From an uncultured Lachnospiraceae bacterium (lineage in GTDB: Bacteria; Bacillota; Clostridia; Lachnospirales; Lachnospiraceae), in the NCBI GenBank assembly GCA_905199445.1, contig CAJKGK010000019.1, positions 6,257-70,256 of the forward strand: 64,000 bases of DNA, written 5' to 3'. Under the pieces are notes generated by a model that did not search any database, was not told where the DNA came from, and saw only the letters and a program-made list of their open reading frames with translations. Numbering within the stretch: the stretch's first letter is position 1; each line of letters begins with the position of its first letter. The translations under genes and the position numbers were made by a program. Below, piece after piece: positions 32,758 through 41,570 of this stretch.

Positions 32758-34660
32758 AGATTTTCTTCCCATTTGTCGCGAGGATATGGAAAGACGGGGA
32801 TGGGATCAGGTGGATTTTGTCTACGTGATCGGTGATGCCTATGTGGATCATCCGTCTTTCGGACATGCCATTATCAGCCGTGTGCTGGAAGCCCATGGAT
32901 ATCGTGTGGGCATAATATCCCAGCCGGACTGGAGAAAAAAAGAGAGTATTGATGTTTTTGGACGGCCAAGACTGGGCTTTATTATTACGGCCGGGAATAT
33001 GGATTCAATGGTGAATCATTACACGGTATCAAAAAAACGCAGACACAATGATGCCTTTACACCAGGCGGGGTTTATGGAAAACGTCCGGATTATGCCACG
33101 GTTGTTTACGGAAATTTGATTCGTCAGACTTATAAAGATATTCCGGTAATGATTGGTGGTATTGAGGCCAGTCTGCGGCGTATGGCCCATTATGATTACT
33201 GGAGTAATTCTATGAAGCGTTCCGTTTTGCTGGATTCCGGTGCGGACCTTTTAATGTACGGTATGGGAGAACACAGTATTGTAGAGGTGGCAGATGCCTT
33301 AAACAGTGGACTGGATATTAAAGATGTGACATTTATACGGGGAACTGTTTATAAAACTAAAAATATTGATAATGTTTATGAACCGGTCATGCTCCCGGAT
33401 TTTGAAACGATTAAAAATGACAAAAAGTCCTATGCGAAAAGCTTTTATACTCAGTACACCAATACGGATCCTTATTCAGGAAAAACACTGGTGGAAAAGT
33501 ACAGTGATCATGAATATGTTGTTCAGAATCCTGCATCATGGCCATTGACCACGGAGGAAATGGATCGGGTTTATGCACTGGGCTATATGAGAAATTATCA
33601 TCCCTCCTATGAGGCTGCCGGAGGTGTGCCTGCTATTGAGGAGGTTAAATTCAGCCTTGTAAGCAACCGGGGCTGCTTTGGAGGCTGCAGCTTTTGTGCC
33701 TTAACCTTTCATCAGGGCCGGATTATACAGGTGCGCAGTCATGAGTCTATTATCAATGAAGCGCGTCAGCTTGTCTGGGATCCGGATTTTAAAGGCTATA
33801 TTCATGATGTAGGCGGACCTACGGCCAACTTTAGATTCCCGGCCTGTGATAAGCAGCTTCAACATGGTGTTTGTCCAAATAAACAGTGTCTGTTTCCAAA
33901 ACCATGTGTGAATCTGAAGGCAGATCATAAGGATTACCTTTCACTGCTGAGAGCGTTAAGGCAGATTCCTGGGGTAAAAAAGGTATTTATCCGCTCAGGA
34001 ATCCGCTTTGATTATCTGCTGGCAGACGGAGACGACACCTTTTTTAGAGAACTGTGTGAATATCATGTTTCAGGACAGCTTAAGGTGGCTCCGGAGCATG
34101 TTTCGGATAATGTTTTGCGGTTAATGGGAAAACCGTCCAATCATGTATACCGTAAATTTACGGAGCGGTATAAAAAAATCAATCAGGATTTGGGAAAAAA
34201 TCAATTTCTTGTGCCATATTTAATGTCCTCCCATCCAGGCTCTACGATGAAGGATGCCATAACTTTGGCTGAATATCTCAGAGATCTGGGATATATGCCG
34301 GAACAGGTTCAGGATTTTTATCCAACACCGTCTACCCTTTCTACATGTATGTACTATACTGGCTATGATCCACGAACAATGGAAAAGGTTTATGTTCCTG
34401 TGGATCCCCATGAAAAGGCCATGCAGCGGGCGCTGATTCAGTACCGGAATCCGAAAAACTATGATCTGGTGATGGAAGCTTTGTGCAAGGCCGGACGTAC
34501 TGATTTAATCGGTTATGATAAAAAATGCCTGATTCGTCCAAAATATAAGGATAAAGACAAATTCACACAGGGCGGACACAGAAATGCCCAGGGGGGAAGC
34601 GGCAGCAGTGTCCGTCCTAAGAAAAAAAAGACAATCCGCAATGTGCATAAAAAGAAGTGA
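32750..34660 (+). CDS. YgiQ family radical SAM protein
   Basis: 636 residues. An N-terminal B12-binding-like/YgiQ domain (about 1-290) is followed by the radical-SAM core with the 4Fe-4S motif in NRGCFGGCSFCALTFHQGR (C-x3-C-x2-C). The PNKQCLFPKPC segment and the C-terminal DUF3362 region follow, the latter with DLVMEALCKAGRTDLIGY and a basic Lys-rich tail. The function is unknown; it is widely conserved in bacteria. The start lies eight bases inside the end of the RsuA-HAD gene, so the two are coupled. Confidence 0.93.
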   Translation: MIKDFLPICREDMERRGWDQVDFVYVIGDAYVDHPSFGHAIISRVLEAHGYRVGIISQPDWRKKESIDVFGRPRLGFIITAGNMDSMVNHYTVSKKRRHNDAFTPGGVYGKRPDYATVVYGNLIRQTYKDIPVMIGGIEASLRRMAHYDYWSNSMKRSVLLDSGADLLMYGMGEHSIVEVADALNSGLDIKDVTFIRGTVYKTKNIDNVYEPVMLPDFETIKNDKKSYAKSFYTQYTNTDPYSGKTLVEKYSDHEYVVQNPASWPLTTEEMDRVYALGYMRNYHPSYEAAGGVPAIEEVKFSLVSNRGCFGGCSFCALTFHQGRIIQVRSHESIINEARQLVWDPDFKGYIHDVGGPTANFRFPACDKQLQHGVCPNKQCLFPKPCVNLKADHKDYLSLLRALRQIPGVKKVFIRSGIRFDYLLADGDDTFFRELCEYHVSGQLKVAPEHVSDNVLRLMGKPSNHVYRKFTERYKKINQDLGKNQFLVPYLMSSHPGSTMKDAITLAEYLRDLGYMPEQVQDFYPTPSTLSTCMYYTGYDPRTMEKVYVPVDPHEKAMQRALIQYRNPKNYDLVMEALCKAGRTDLIGYDKKCLIRPKYKDKDKFTQGGHRNAQGGSGSSVRPKKKKTIRNVHKKK

Positions 34661-34674
34661 AAGGAAGGATAGGG

Positions 34675-35439
34675 ATGAAAATCGCTATTGTCACCGGTGC
34701 TTCATCTGGTATCGGTATGGAATTTGTTAAAATGATTGATAAAAAATCCGGCGGACTGGATGAAATCTGGGTGATTGCCCGTCGGCGGGAACGGCTGGAG
34801 GCGCTTCAGCACCATATTCGCAGGCCTTTGCGTATCCTGGCCATGGATTTATCCCAAAAGGAAACGCTGGATCAGTTCAGGGCATTACTGGATAAGAAAA
34901 AACCCCATATTCGTACCCTTGTCTTAAGCGCAGGCTATGGGCGATATGGCAATCAGATGGATCAGGATTTTAATGACGCTTTGGGGATGATCGATGTCAA
35001 TGTGCGTGCTCTGACAGGGGTTTGTCAGTCCTGCTTGAAATATATGGTATCCGGCGGGCGTGTGATTATGATGTCATCTGCGGCGGCCTTCCTGCCTCAG
35101 CCCGGTTTTGGAATTTATGCGGCCACAAAATCTTATGTGTTAAGTTATGCCAGAAGCCTGGGCTGTGAACTGAAGCGCCGGGGAATTTCGGTTACAGCCG
35201 TTTGCCCGGGCCCGGTAAATACAGAGTTTTTTGGAGCCTGCGGTACAGGCGGCAGTCTGAGAGTTGTGAAAAATATATTTATGGCAGAGCCTGACAAGGT
35301 GGTGCATTTGGCCTGGAAGGATGCCATGCGGCGGGAGGAAGTATCTGTCTATGGTTTGCCCATGAAACTGTTTTATGGGGCTGCCCGGCTGGTTCCTCAT
35401 AAACTGATTCTTAAAGGAATGGGGATGTTTGTCAGATGA
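34675..35439 (+). CDS. Short-chain dehydrogenase/reductase
   Basis: 254-residue classical SDR. Cofactor motif TGASSGIGMEFVK is at about residues 7-19, SAGYGRYG (in place of NAG) at about 83, catalytic Ser in MSSAAAFLPQPGFG, and YAATKSY with the Tyr-x3-Lys pair at about 148. The C-terminal PGPVNTEFF is family-like. ATG at 34675 follows AAGGAAGG by six bases. Its substrate is unknown; the gene is translationally linked to the next one (four-base overlap). Confidence 0.9.
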   Translation: MKIAIVTGASSGIGMEFVKMIDKKSGGLDEIWVIARRRERLEALQHHIRRPLRILAMDLSQKETLDQFRALLDKKKPHIRTLVLSAGYGRYGNQMDQDFNDALGMIDVNVRALTGVCQSCLKYMVSGGRVIMMSSAAAFLPQPGFGIYAATKSYVLSYARSLGCELKRRGISVTAVCPGPVNTEFFGACGTGGSLRVVKNIFMAEPDKVVHLAWKDAMRREEVSVYGLPMKLFYGAARLVPHKLILKGMGMFVR

Positions 35440-36008
35440 ACCGGAAAAAAATAATGAAAGGCGGAATTGGTTATATTGACCAGTGTAAGAAAAACCAGCT
35501 GGTGAAGGTAATCTGCTGGGCTGTCATTATAGCAGCCGTGGTTGGCGGCGGCTGGCTTTACTTTAAAACCCGCCTTAATATGGTTACTATTTTAGGAATC
35601 CTGCTTGTGCTTCCCGCCGCAAAGGCACTGATTGCACTGATCTTAATCCTGCCATATCAAAGCGGGGATGCGGATCGATTTAATAAGGTCAAAGAAACGG
35701 CAGGAAAGGCAGCAACGGTGCTGTCAGATCTGGTTTTAACCCGATATGAAGGCTCCATGGCCATTCATTATGCCGTTATTCACGGCGGTAATATTTTTGC
35801 CTTTGTGCCATCACAGAAAACGGCGCCGGAAAAGATTCAGGCATATTTAACGGCTAGTGTAAAGGCCGGTGGAAGCAGTGGGGTTCCTATGGTTTTTACA
35901 GATTTTGAAAAATTTATGACAGCCTTAAAAAGAGTCGGACAAAGCCCTGTGGAGACTTCAAAAAAGGATGAGCGCATTATTGCTGATCTTTTAAGCCGGG
36001 CTGTCTGA
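35436..36008 (+). CDS. Hypothetical membrane protein
   Basis: 190 residues. Two hydrophobic segments follow each other, VICWAVIIAAVVGGGWLYF (about 27-45) and MVTILGILLVLPAAKALIAL (about 51-70). After them comes a soluble C-terminal part of about 115 residues with VLSDLVLTRYEGSMAIHYAV, which carries no motif I know. It starts inside the stop of the SDR gene and ends 32 bases before a pseudouridine synthase gene. I do not recognise a family. Conservation of its place in this operon would be the best lead to its function. Confidence 0.75.
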   Translation: MNRKKIMKGGIGYIDQCKKNQLVKVICWAVIIAAVVGGGWLYFKTRLNMVTILGILLVLPAAKALIALILILPYQSGDADRFNKVKETAGKAATVLSDLVLTRYEGSMAIHYAVIHGGNIFAFVPSQKTAPEKIQAYLTASVKAGGSSGVPMVFTDFEKFMTALKRVGQSPVETSKKDERIIADLLSRAV

Positions 36009-36040
36009 GATAAGGAAATTTTTTACAAAGGAGTATTTTG

Positions 36041-37051
36041 ATGCAGAATCAAACCGTAACCCCCAATGAGGCCGGACAAAGACTGGATAAGCTGCTTGCG
36101 AAAATTTTAAACCGGGCACCGAAAAGTTTTATTTATAAAATGTTGAGAAAAAAGAATATAACGTTAAACAAAAAAAAGGCAGACGGAAGCGAAAAGCTTA
36201 ATGTGGGCGATGAAATTACACTGTGGCTTTCTGATGAAACAATCTGTAAATTTTCCGAAGCGCCCAAGGTAACGATTGTCCATGAACATCTGGATATTGT
36301 TTACGAAGATGACGATATTATAGTTATTAATAAAAGTGCAGGCATGCTTTCTCAGAAGGCAAAGCCGGAGGATGTTTCTGCCAATGAGGCTTTAATTTCC
36401 CACCTGATTGATACGGGTCAGCTTAAGCCGGAAGATTTAAAAAGTTTCAAACCATCGGTCTGCCATCGTCTGGACCGGAATACAAGCGGTGTGCTCATCG
36501 GAGGCAAAACTATGGCAGCGCTTCAGGATATGTCAGCGCTTATTCGAAGCCACAGGGTAGGCAAGTATTACTGCTGCCTTGTGGCAGGCCGGGTAAGTCA
36601 GGGACAGCATATAAAAGGCTATCTGGTTAAGGATGAGGTATCCAACATGGTGACTGTAACCAAAACGCCGGCTTCGGGCAGTGATTTTATAGAAACCGTA
36701 TATCAACCGATATGCACCGGTGAAAAATACAGTGTTTTGGCTGTCAGACTGATTACGGGACGGTCTCATCAGATTCGAGCCCATCTGTCCAGTATTGGTC
36801 ATCCCATTATCGGAGACGGCAAATATGGGGACAGGGGGATAAACGATTATTTTTACAGGAAGTATCATTTGAAATATCAGCTTTTACATTGTATGTGTAT
36901 GACAATGCCAAAAGATACAATGCGTTTGACAAAAATCAGTAATAAAAGCTTTTTGGCACCTCTGCCAACGTTATTTCAGTGTATCCTTAAGGAAGAAAAA
37001 TTAAGCGACGGGATGGATGAACATGGCTACATGGAATTCAAGAGGGCTTAG
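36041..37051 (+). CDS. RluA-family 23S rRNA pseudouridine synthase
   Basis: 336 residues. An S4-like RNA-binding domain (NEAGQRLDKLLAKILNR, then FIYKMLRKKNITLNKKKADG, about 5-75) precedes the catalytic domain. The catalytic Asp lies in CHRLDRNTSGVLIGGKT (about 145-161), followed by LITGRSHQIRAHLSSIGHPI (about 235-255). The layout is RluC/RluD-like; the precise uridine target cannot be told. ATG at 36041 stands seven bases after AAAGGAG. The 3' end overlaps recU by about 29 bases. Confidence 0.92.
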   Translation: MQNQTVTPNEAGQRLDKLLAKILNRAPKSFIYKMLRKKNITLNKKKADGSEKLNVGDEITLWLSDETICKFSEAPKVTIVHEHLDIVYEDDDIIVINKSAGMLSQKAKPEDVSANEALISHLIDTGQLKPEDLKSFKPSVCHRLDRNTSGVLIGGKTMAALQDMSALIRSHRVGKYYCCLVAGRVSQGQHIKGYLVKDEVSNMVTVTKTPASGSDFIETVYQPICTGEKYSVLAVRLITGRSHQIRAHLSSIGHPIIGDGKYGDRGINDYFYRKYHLKYQLLHCMCMTMPKDTMRLTKISNKSFLAPLPTLFQCILKEEKLSDGMDEHGYMEFKRA

Positions 37052-37550
37052 AGGGTCCGGACTGGAAGAACTTATAAACCTTACCAATGAAAAGTACAGG
37101 CAGTCGGGATTGGCGCTGATTCAAAAAATCCCGACGCCGATTAAACCTATAAAAATTGACAAGGCCCAGCGTCATATTACGCTGGCCTATTTTGAACAAC
37201 GTTCCACGGTAGACTATATTGGTGCCGTTCAGGGAATACCGGTCTGTTTTGATGCGAAAGAATGTCATGGCACAAACTTTCCGATTCAGAATGTTCATGA
37301 ACATCAGATTGTGTTTATGGAGGATTTTGAAAAACAGGGCGGTATTTCTTTTTTGATTATCTTTTTTGCTCAGCAAAATGTATATTATTATATGAGATTT
37401 AATGAGCTGGCCCATTTCTGGAACAGAGCCAAAACCGGACATGCTAAAAGCATACGATATGATGAGCTTAACCCTGATTTCACCATTCCGGTCAAAGGCT
37501 ATTATGTACAGTATCTGCCACTGATTCAGAAGGATTTGGATCATCGGTAG
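37023..37550 (+). CDS. recU: RecU Holliday junction resolvase
   Basis: About 175-residue nuclease that resolves four-way junctions in Firmicutes. NSRGLRGSGLEELINLTNE opens the domain, and the metal site is in STVDYIGAVQGIPVCFDAKE with the family D-x-n-E-x-K arrangement. TNFPIQNVHEHQ and IIFFAQQNVYYYMRF follow as in RecU. The start is uncertain, ATG at 37017 or 37023; both lie inside the preceding pseudouridine-synthase gene. RecU usually sits beside a penicillin-binding protein gene, so its place after an RluA-type gene is less usual. Confidence 0.9.
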   Translation: MATWNSRGLRGSGLEELINLTNEKYRQSGLALIQKIPTPIKPIKIDKAQRHITLAYFEQRSTVDYIGAVQGIPVCFDAKECHGTNFPIQNVHEHQIVFMEDFEKQGGISFLIIFFAQQNVYYYMRFNELAHFWNRAKTGHAKSIRYDELNPDFTIPVKGYYVQYLPLIQKDLDHR

Positions 37551-37572
37551 AAAAAAGATAAAAAAGAGGGCG

Positions 37573-37601
37573 TTGACAAAAAAAGAGGCGATGTGTATAA
37601 T
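37573..37601 (+). promoter_or_regulatory. Consensus promoter of the histidine operon
   Basis: TTGACA (37573-37578), 17-base spacer, TATAAT (37596-37601): a perfect sigma-A match. The leader to hisZ is about 100 bases. Confidence 0.92.
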
Positions 37602-37670
37602 AAAAACACATCATCAAATTAGCGATTTAGCACAATAAAGTAATGTAAAAGTGCAGCAAACTGAAGTAAA

Positions 37671-37694
37671 CCGGGGGCGATTGTACGGCCCCGG
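37671..37694 (+). other. GC-rich hairpin in the his leader
   Basis: CCGGGG (37671-37676) pairs with CCCCGG (37689-37694), with one more pair possible over a bulge. It ends six bases before the hisZ ribosome site GGAG (37701-37704). No T-run follows. It could limit translation start or protect the 5' end. No T-box motif or His-codon leader peptide is visible in this leader. Confidence 0.6.
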
Positions 37695-37710
37695 GGAAAT
37701 GGAGATCAAG

Positions 37711-38907
37711 ATGAAGGATGTTTTATTACATACGCCTGAAGGTGTCCGGGATATTTACAGCGGTGAGTGTGCCCGAAAAATTGTTCTGCAGGAACGTTTA
37801 TCCGGGAAGCTGAAATCTTATGGCTATGAAAGTATACAGACGCCCACATTTGAATTTTTCGATATATTTAATGGGGAAACGGGAACCGTTAATGCCAGAA
37901 AAATGTATAAATTTTTTGACCGGGAAGGCAATACCCTTGTCCTGCGGCCGGATATTACACCGTCAATAGCCAGAGCGGCTGCCAAATATTATAAGGATGA
38001 AGTGATTCCTCTGCGATTTTCTTATATTGGCAATGTGTTTATTAATAATTCCAGCTATCAGGGGCTGATGAAGGAATCCACGCAGCTGGGTGCAGAACTG
38101 ATCGGCGATGACAGTGCAGAAGCTGACGGCGAAATTATTGTTCTTGCCATCGGACTTTTATTGGAAGCCGGTCTAAAGGATTTTCAGCTGGATATTGGCC
38201 ATGCAGACTTTTTTAAAGCTTTGATTTTCCAGTCCGGGCTGGAGGCTGAAAGTGTGTCGCATCTCCGGCAGCTTATTGCCAATAAAAATTATTTTGGTAT
38301 TCAAAATCTTATTGAAGACACGCCTGTCAGCGATGAACTTAAAAATATACTTGTCCGTCTTCCTGACTTTTTTGGACAGGCCGATGTCCTGGATGAAGCC
38401 GCTGATCTGATTAAGAATCCGGCGGCTCAGAGGGCGCTTTTAAGGCTGAAACATATATATAAGATCATATGTCAGTATGGATATGAAAAATATGTAACGT
38501 TTGATCTGGCCATGCTTACGGATTATGACTATTATACAGGTGTTATTTTCAGAGGCTATACTTACGGTATCGGCGATGCGGTTGTTAAAGGCGGGCGATA
38601 CGACCATCTTTTGGGCCAGTTTGGCAAGCAGGCTCCGTCTGTGGGGCTGGCCGTTGTCGTTGACCGGCTTATGGCGGCCCTGTCACGGCAGAAAGTCCAG
38701 ATTCCCTTAAAGGACACAACTGTAATGATTATTTATGGGCAGGACAGTTATAGTGACGCTGTTAAAATGGCCGGAGAACTTCGGGCGCAGAAAAAGAATG
38801 TTGTGATGAACCGGTATGTTCCGGAATTGACGATGGCCGATTATGACACATACAGTTCCAATCACCAGATTGACAGTATTCTGACTGTGGGATGTGAGAT
38901 TGGCTGA
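37711..38907 (+). CDS. hisZ: ATP phosphoribosyltransferase regulatory subunit HisZ
   Basis: 398-residue paralogue of histidyl-tRNA synthetase without charging activity; it joins the short HisG to form the active first enzyme of histidine synthesis. Class II synthetase motifs are recognisable (LRPDITPSIARAAAKYY, AELIGDDSAEADGE, YTYGIGDAVVKGGRYDHLLG in its first 20), and the anticodon-binding domain is lost or reduced. ATG at 37711 lies six bases after GGAG; an upstream frame to 37651 passes through the leader hairpin and is not used. hisG begins 28 bases after the stop. Confidence 0.93.
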   Translation: MKDVLLHTPEGVRDIYSGECARKIVLQERLSGKLKSYGYESIQTPTFEFFDIFNGETGTVNARKMYKFFDREGNTLVLRPDITPSIARAAAKYYKDEVIPLRFSYIGNVFINNSSYQGLMKESTQLGAELIGDDSAEADGEIIVLAIGLLLEAGLKDFQLDIGHADFFKALIFQSGLEAESVSHLRQLIANKNYFGIQNLIEDTPVSDELKNILVRLPDFFGQADVLDEAADLIKNPAAQRALLRLKHIYKIICQYGYEKYVTFDLAMLTDYDYYTGVIFRGYTYGIGDAVVKGGRYDHLLGQFGKQAPSVGLAVVVDRLMAALSRQKVQIPLKDTTVMIIYGQDSYSDAVKMAGELRAQKKNVVMNRYVPELTMADYDTYSSNHQIDSILTVGCEIG

Positions 38908-38935
38908 TTATGGGGAAAGGGTTGGAGGAAAAGAC

Positions 38936-39586
38936 ATGAAATATCTTACATTTGCGCTGGCTAAAGGCCGGCTGGCAAAAAAAACACTGGAGCTTTTCGA
39001 AAAAATCGGGATACAGATGGAAGAAATGAAGGATTCATCCACAAGAAAACTGATATTTGTCAATGAGGAGCAGAAAATTAAAATGTTTTTGGCAAAGGCC
39101 AGCGATGTGCCGACTTATGTGGAATACGGTGCCGCAGACATTGGTATTGTAGGACGGGATACGATTTTGGAGGAAGGCCGGCGGCTGTATGAGGTGATGG
39201 ATCTGGGATTTGGAAAATGCCGTATGTGTGTGTGCGGGCCGGAAAGCGCCAGAGAGCTTTTAAAGCATCAGGCACTTATTCGGGTTGCCTCAAAATATCC
39301 GCATATTGCCAAAGACTATTTTTATAATAAAAAGCATCAGACCGTGGAAATCATCAAGCTTAACGGTTCTGTGGAACTGGCACCCATTGTGGGACTTTCG
39401 GAAGTGATTGTAGATATTGTGGAAACCGGTTCCACGCTGCGGGAAAACGGACTGACGGTTCTGGAGGAGATCTGCCCCCTTTCAGCTCAGATGGTTGTCA
39501 ATCAGGTGAGTATGAAAATGCAGAATGAGCGGATTACCCGTCTCCTCTATGAAATTAAACCTATGATTGGCAGCTCAATTGTTTGA
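38936..39586 (+). CDS. hisG: ATP phosphoribosyltransferase catalytic subunit, short form
   Basis: 216-residue enzyme that joins ATP and PRPP, the committed and feedback-controlled step of the pathway. LTFALAKGRLAKKTLELFEK is the start, AADIGIVGRDTILEEG follows at about 65, and the PRPP-binding loop is DIVETGSTLRENGL at about 160. The regulatory C-terminal domain of long HisG is absent, as expected when hisZ is present. GGAGG lies seven bases before the ATG. Confidence 0.95.
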   Translation: MKYLTFALAKGRLAKKTLELFEKIGIQMEEMKDSSTRKLIFVNEEQKIKMFLAKASDVPTYVEYGAADIGIVGRDTILEEGRRLYEVMDLGFGKCRMCVCGPESARELLKHQALIRVASKYPHIAKDYFYNKKHQTVEIIKLNGSVELAPIVGLSEVIVDIVETGSTLRENGLTVLEEICPLSAQMVVNQVSMKMQNERITRLLYEIKPMIGSSIV

Positions 39587-39587
39587 A

Positions 39588-39616
39588 TTTACTTTTTACG
39601 ATTATTTTGATATAAT
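39588..39616 (+). promoter_or_regulatory. Possible internal promoter before hisD
   Basis: TTTACT (39588-39593), 17-base spacer, TATAAT (39611-39616). The same -35 hexamer occurs in the phoH promoter. It could give extra expression of hisDBA-IE. Confidence 0.6.
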
Positions 39617-39658
39617 AAAAATAATATCCGGGAAAATTTTTCGGGATGGGAGGAAAAG

Positions 39659-40951
39659 ATGAGAACCTTACGTTTAACAAAAGACAGTGCAGTGAATATT
39701 CTCAATGATCTGCTTAAAAGAAGTCCCAATAATTATGAGGGCTACAGCGAACGTGTGGATGCGATTATCAGGGATGTGAAGACTAGGGGCGATGCAGCTG
39801 TGTTTGAATATACAAAGCAGTTTGATAAGGCCGATCTTTGTGCCCAGAATATTCGCGTCACCGATGCAGAGATTAAGGAAGCTTATGGACAGGTAGATGC
39901 CAAACTGCTTGAGGTCATCCGCAGATCCATGGAGAATATCCGGATTTACCATGAAAAGCAGCGTCAGTATGGCTGGTTTGATACAACAGCCGATGGCACC
40001 ATACTGGGGCAGAAGGTGACGCCTTTAGCATCCGCAGGCATTTACGTGCCGGGCGGCCGGGCGGCTTATCCATCTTCGGTGCTTATGAATACCGTACCTG
40101 CCAAGGTGGCCGGTGTGGATAAGATTGTGATGGTCACACCGCCGGGCGCTGACGGCAGAGTGAATCCGGCAACGCTGGTGGCTGCCCATGAGGCTGGTGC
40201 TCATGAAATTTATAAGGTGGGCGGAGCCCAGGCCATCGCAGCCCTGGCTTTTGGCACGGCATCCATACCAAAAGTAGATAAGATTGTAGGACCGGGAAAT
40301 ATTTATGTGGCACTGGCCAAAAAAGCGGTTTATGGACATGTGAGTATTGATTCCATTGCCGGACCAAGTGAGATTCTTGTCATTGCCGACGAGACGGCAA
40401 ATCCCAGGTTTGTGGCAGCAGACCTTCTGTCACAGGCAGAGCATGACGAACTGGCATCAGCGATTCTTGTGACAACAAGTGAGACACTGGCTGCCCAGGT
40501 TTCAGACGCTGTGGAGGAATTTATGACCCATCTTTCCAGAAGAAATATTCTGGAAAAATCCCTGGAAAACTACGGATATATTCTGATTGCAGATGATTTG
40601 GATGCAGCGGTGGCTATTGCTAATGACATTGCCTCAGAGCATCTGGAAATCGTCACTAAAAATCCTTTTGAGGTGATGACAAAAATCAAAAATGCAGGCG
40701 CCATTTTCCTGGGAGAATACAGCAGCGAACCCCTTGGAGATTATTTTGCCGGACCTAATCATATTTTACCAACCAACGGCACTGCCAAGTTTTTTTCTCC
40801 TCTGGGTGTGGATGATTTTGTAAAAAAATCCAGTATTATTTATTACTCAAAAGAGGCCCTTGAACCTGTGAAAGACGATATTATCCGTTTCGCAGAGTCA
40901 GAATATTTGACAGCGCATGCCAATTCTATTCAGGTGCGTTTTGAAAAATGA
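39659..40951 (+). CDS. hisD: Histidinol dehydrogenase
   Basis: 430-residue Zn2+ and NAD+ enzyme that oxidises histidinol to histidine, the last step of the pathway. Visible are GIYVPGGRAAYPSSVLMN (about 120-137), VGGAQAIAALAFGT, VDKIVGPGNIYV and IDSIAGPSEILVIAD. The metal/catalytic region SQAEHDELASAILVT and the C-terminal FFAGPNHILPT-like segment (here YFAGPNHILPTNGTAKFFS) follow. It ends within the possible upstream start of hisB. Confidence 0.97.
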   Translation: MRTLRLTKDSAVNILNDLLKRSPNNYEGYSERVDAIIRDVKTRGDAAVFEYTKQFDKADLCAQNIRVTDAEIKEAYGQVDAKLLEVIRRSMENIRIYHEKQRQYGWFDTTADGTILGQKVTPLASAGIYVPGGRAAYPSSVLMNTVPAKVAGVDKIVMVTPPGADGRVNPATLVAAHEAGAHEIYKVGGAQAIAALAFGTASIPKVDKIVGPGNIYVALAKKAVYGHVSIDSIAGPSEILVIADETANPRFVAADLLSQAEHDELASAILVTTSETLAAQVSDAVEEFMTHLSRRNILEKSLENYGYILIADDLDAAVAIANDIASEHLEIVTKNPFEVMTKIKNAGAIFLGEYSSEPLGDYFAGPNHILPTNGTAKFFSPLGVDDFVKKSSIIYYSKEALEPVKDDIIRFAESEYLTAHANSIQVRFEK

Positions 40952-40962
40952 CGGAGGAAAAG

Positions 40963-41553
40963 ATGGCGCAAAGAATCAGTGATATTAAAAGAACAACCAA
41001 TGAGACAGATATTTTTATGCAGTTGAACCTGGATGGTACGGGAAAATCGGATATAAGTACAGGGATTGGTTTTTTTGATCATATGCTTGCCGGTTTTTCG
41101 AAGCATGGCTTTTTTGACCTGAAATTAAAAGTTAAAGGAGATCTGGATGTGGACTGTCATCATACGATTGAAGATACGGGGATCGTTCTCGGTGAAGCAA
41201 TTAAGGCGGCTTTGGGGGACAAAAGAGGAATCCGCCGTTACGGTTCCTTTATTCTGCCTATGGATGATGTCCTTGTACTTGCCGCAATCGATTTATCAGG
41301 ACGACCTTATCTGGGATATGACGTGACCTTAAGTTCGCAGCAGGTCGGCGGCTTTGACACAGAGATGGTCCGGGAGTTTTTTTATGCAGTGTCCTACAGT
41401 GCGGGGATGAATCTCCATATCCGGCTTTTGGCCGGTGAGAATAATCATCATATAATCGAAGGTATTTTCAAGGCATTTGCCAAGGCTTTGGATATGGCGG
41501 TGGATTTTGACCCTCGTATTTCGGATGTATTATCAACAAAAGGTTCATTGTAA
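40963..41553 (+). CDS. hisB: Imidazoleglycerol-phosphate dehydratase
   Basis: 196-residue Mn2+ enzyme of histidine synthesis. The metal-binding repeats are FFDHMLAGFSKHGFFDL with CHHTIEDTGIVLGEA, and LHIRLLAGENNHHIIEGIFK (first 20). The length fits a monofunctional HisB; there is no phosphatase domain. The ATG at 40963 stands five bases after GGAGG. An ATG at 40948, which overlaps the hisD stop, lies upstream of that site and is less likely. Confidence 0.95.
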   Translation: MAQRISDIKRTTNETDIFMQLNLDGTGKSDISTGIGFFDHMLAGFSKHGFFDLKLKVKGDLDVDCHHTIEDTGIVLGEAIKAALGDKRGIRRYGSFILPMDDVLVLAAIDLSGRPYLGYDVTLSSQQVGGFDTEMVREFFYAVSYSAGMNLHIRLLAGENNHHIIEGIFKAFAKALDMAVDFDPRISDVLSTKGSL

Positions 41554-41570
41554 GACAGGAAGGATATTGA

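Noticed and set aside
37651..37710. Longer hisZ N-terminus from an upstream GTG
   Set aside because: It would run through the GC hairpin and lacks a ribosome site; ATG at 37711 has GGAG at the right distance.
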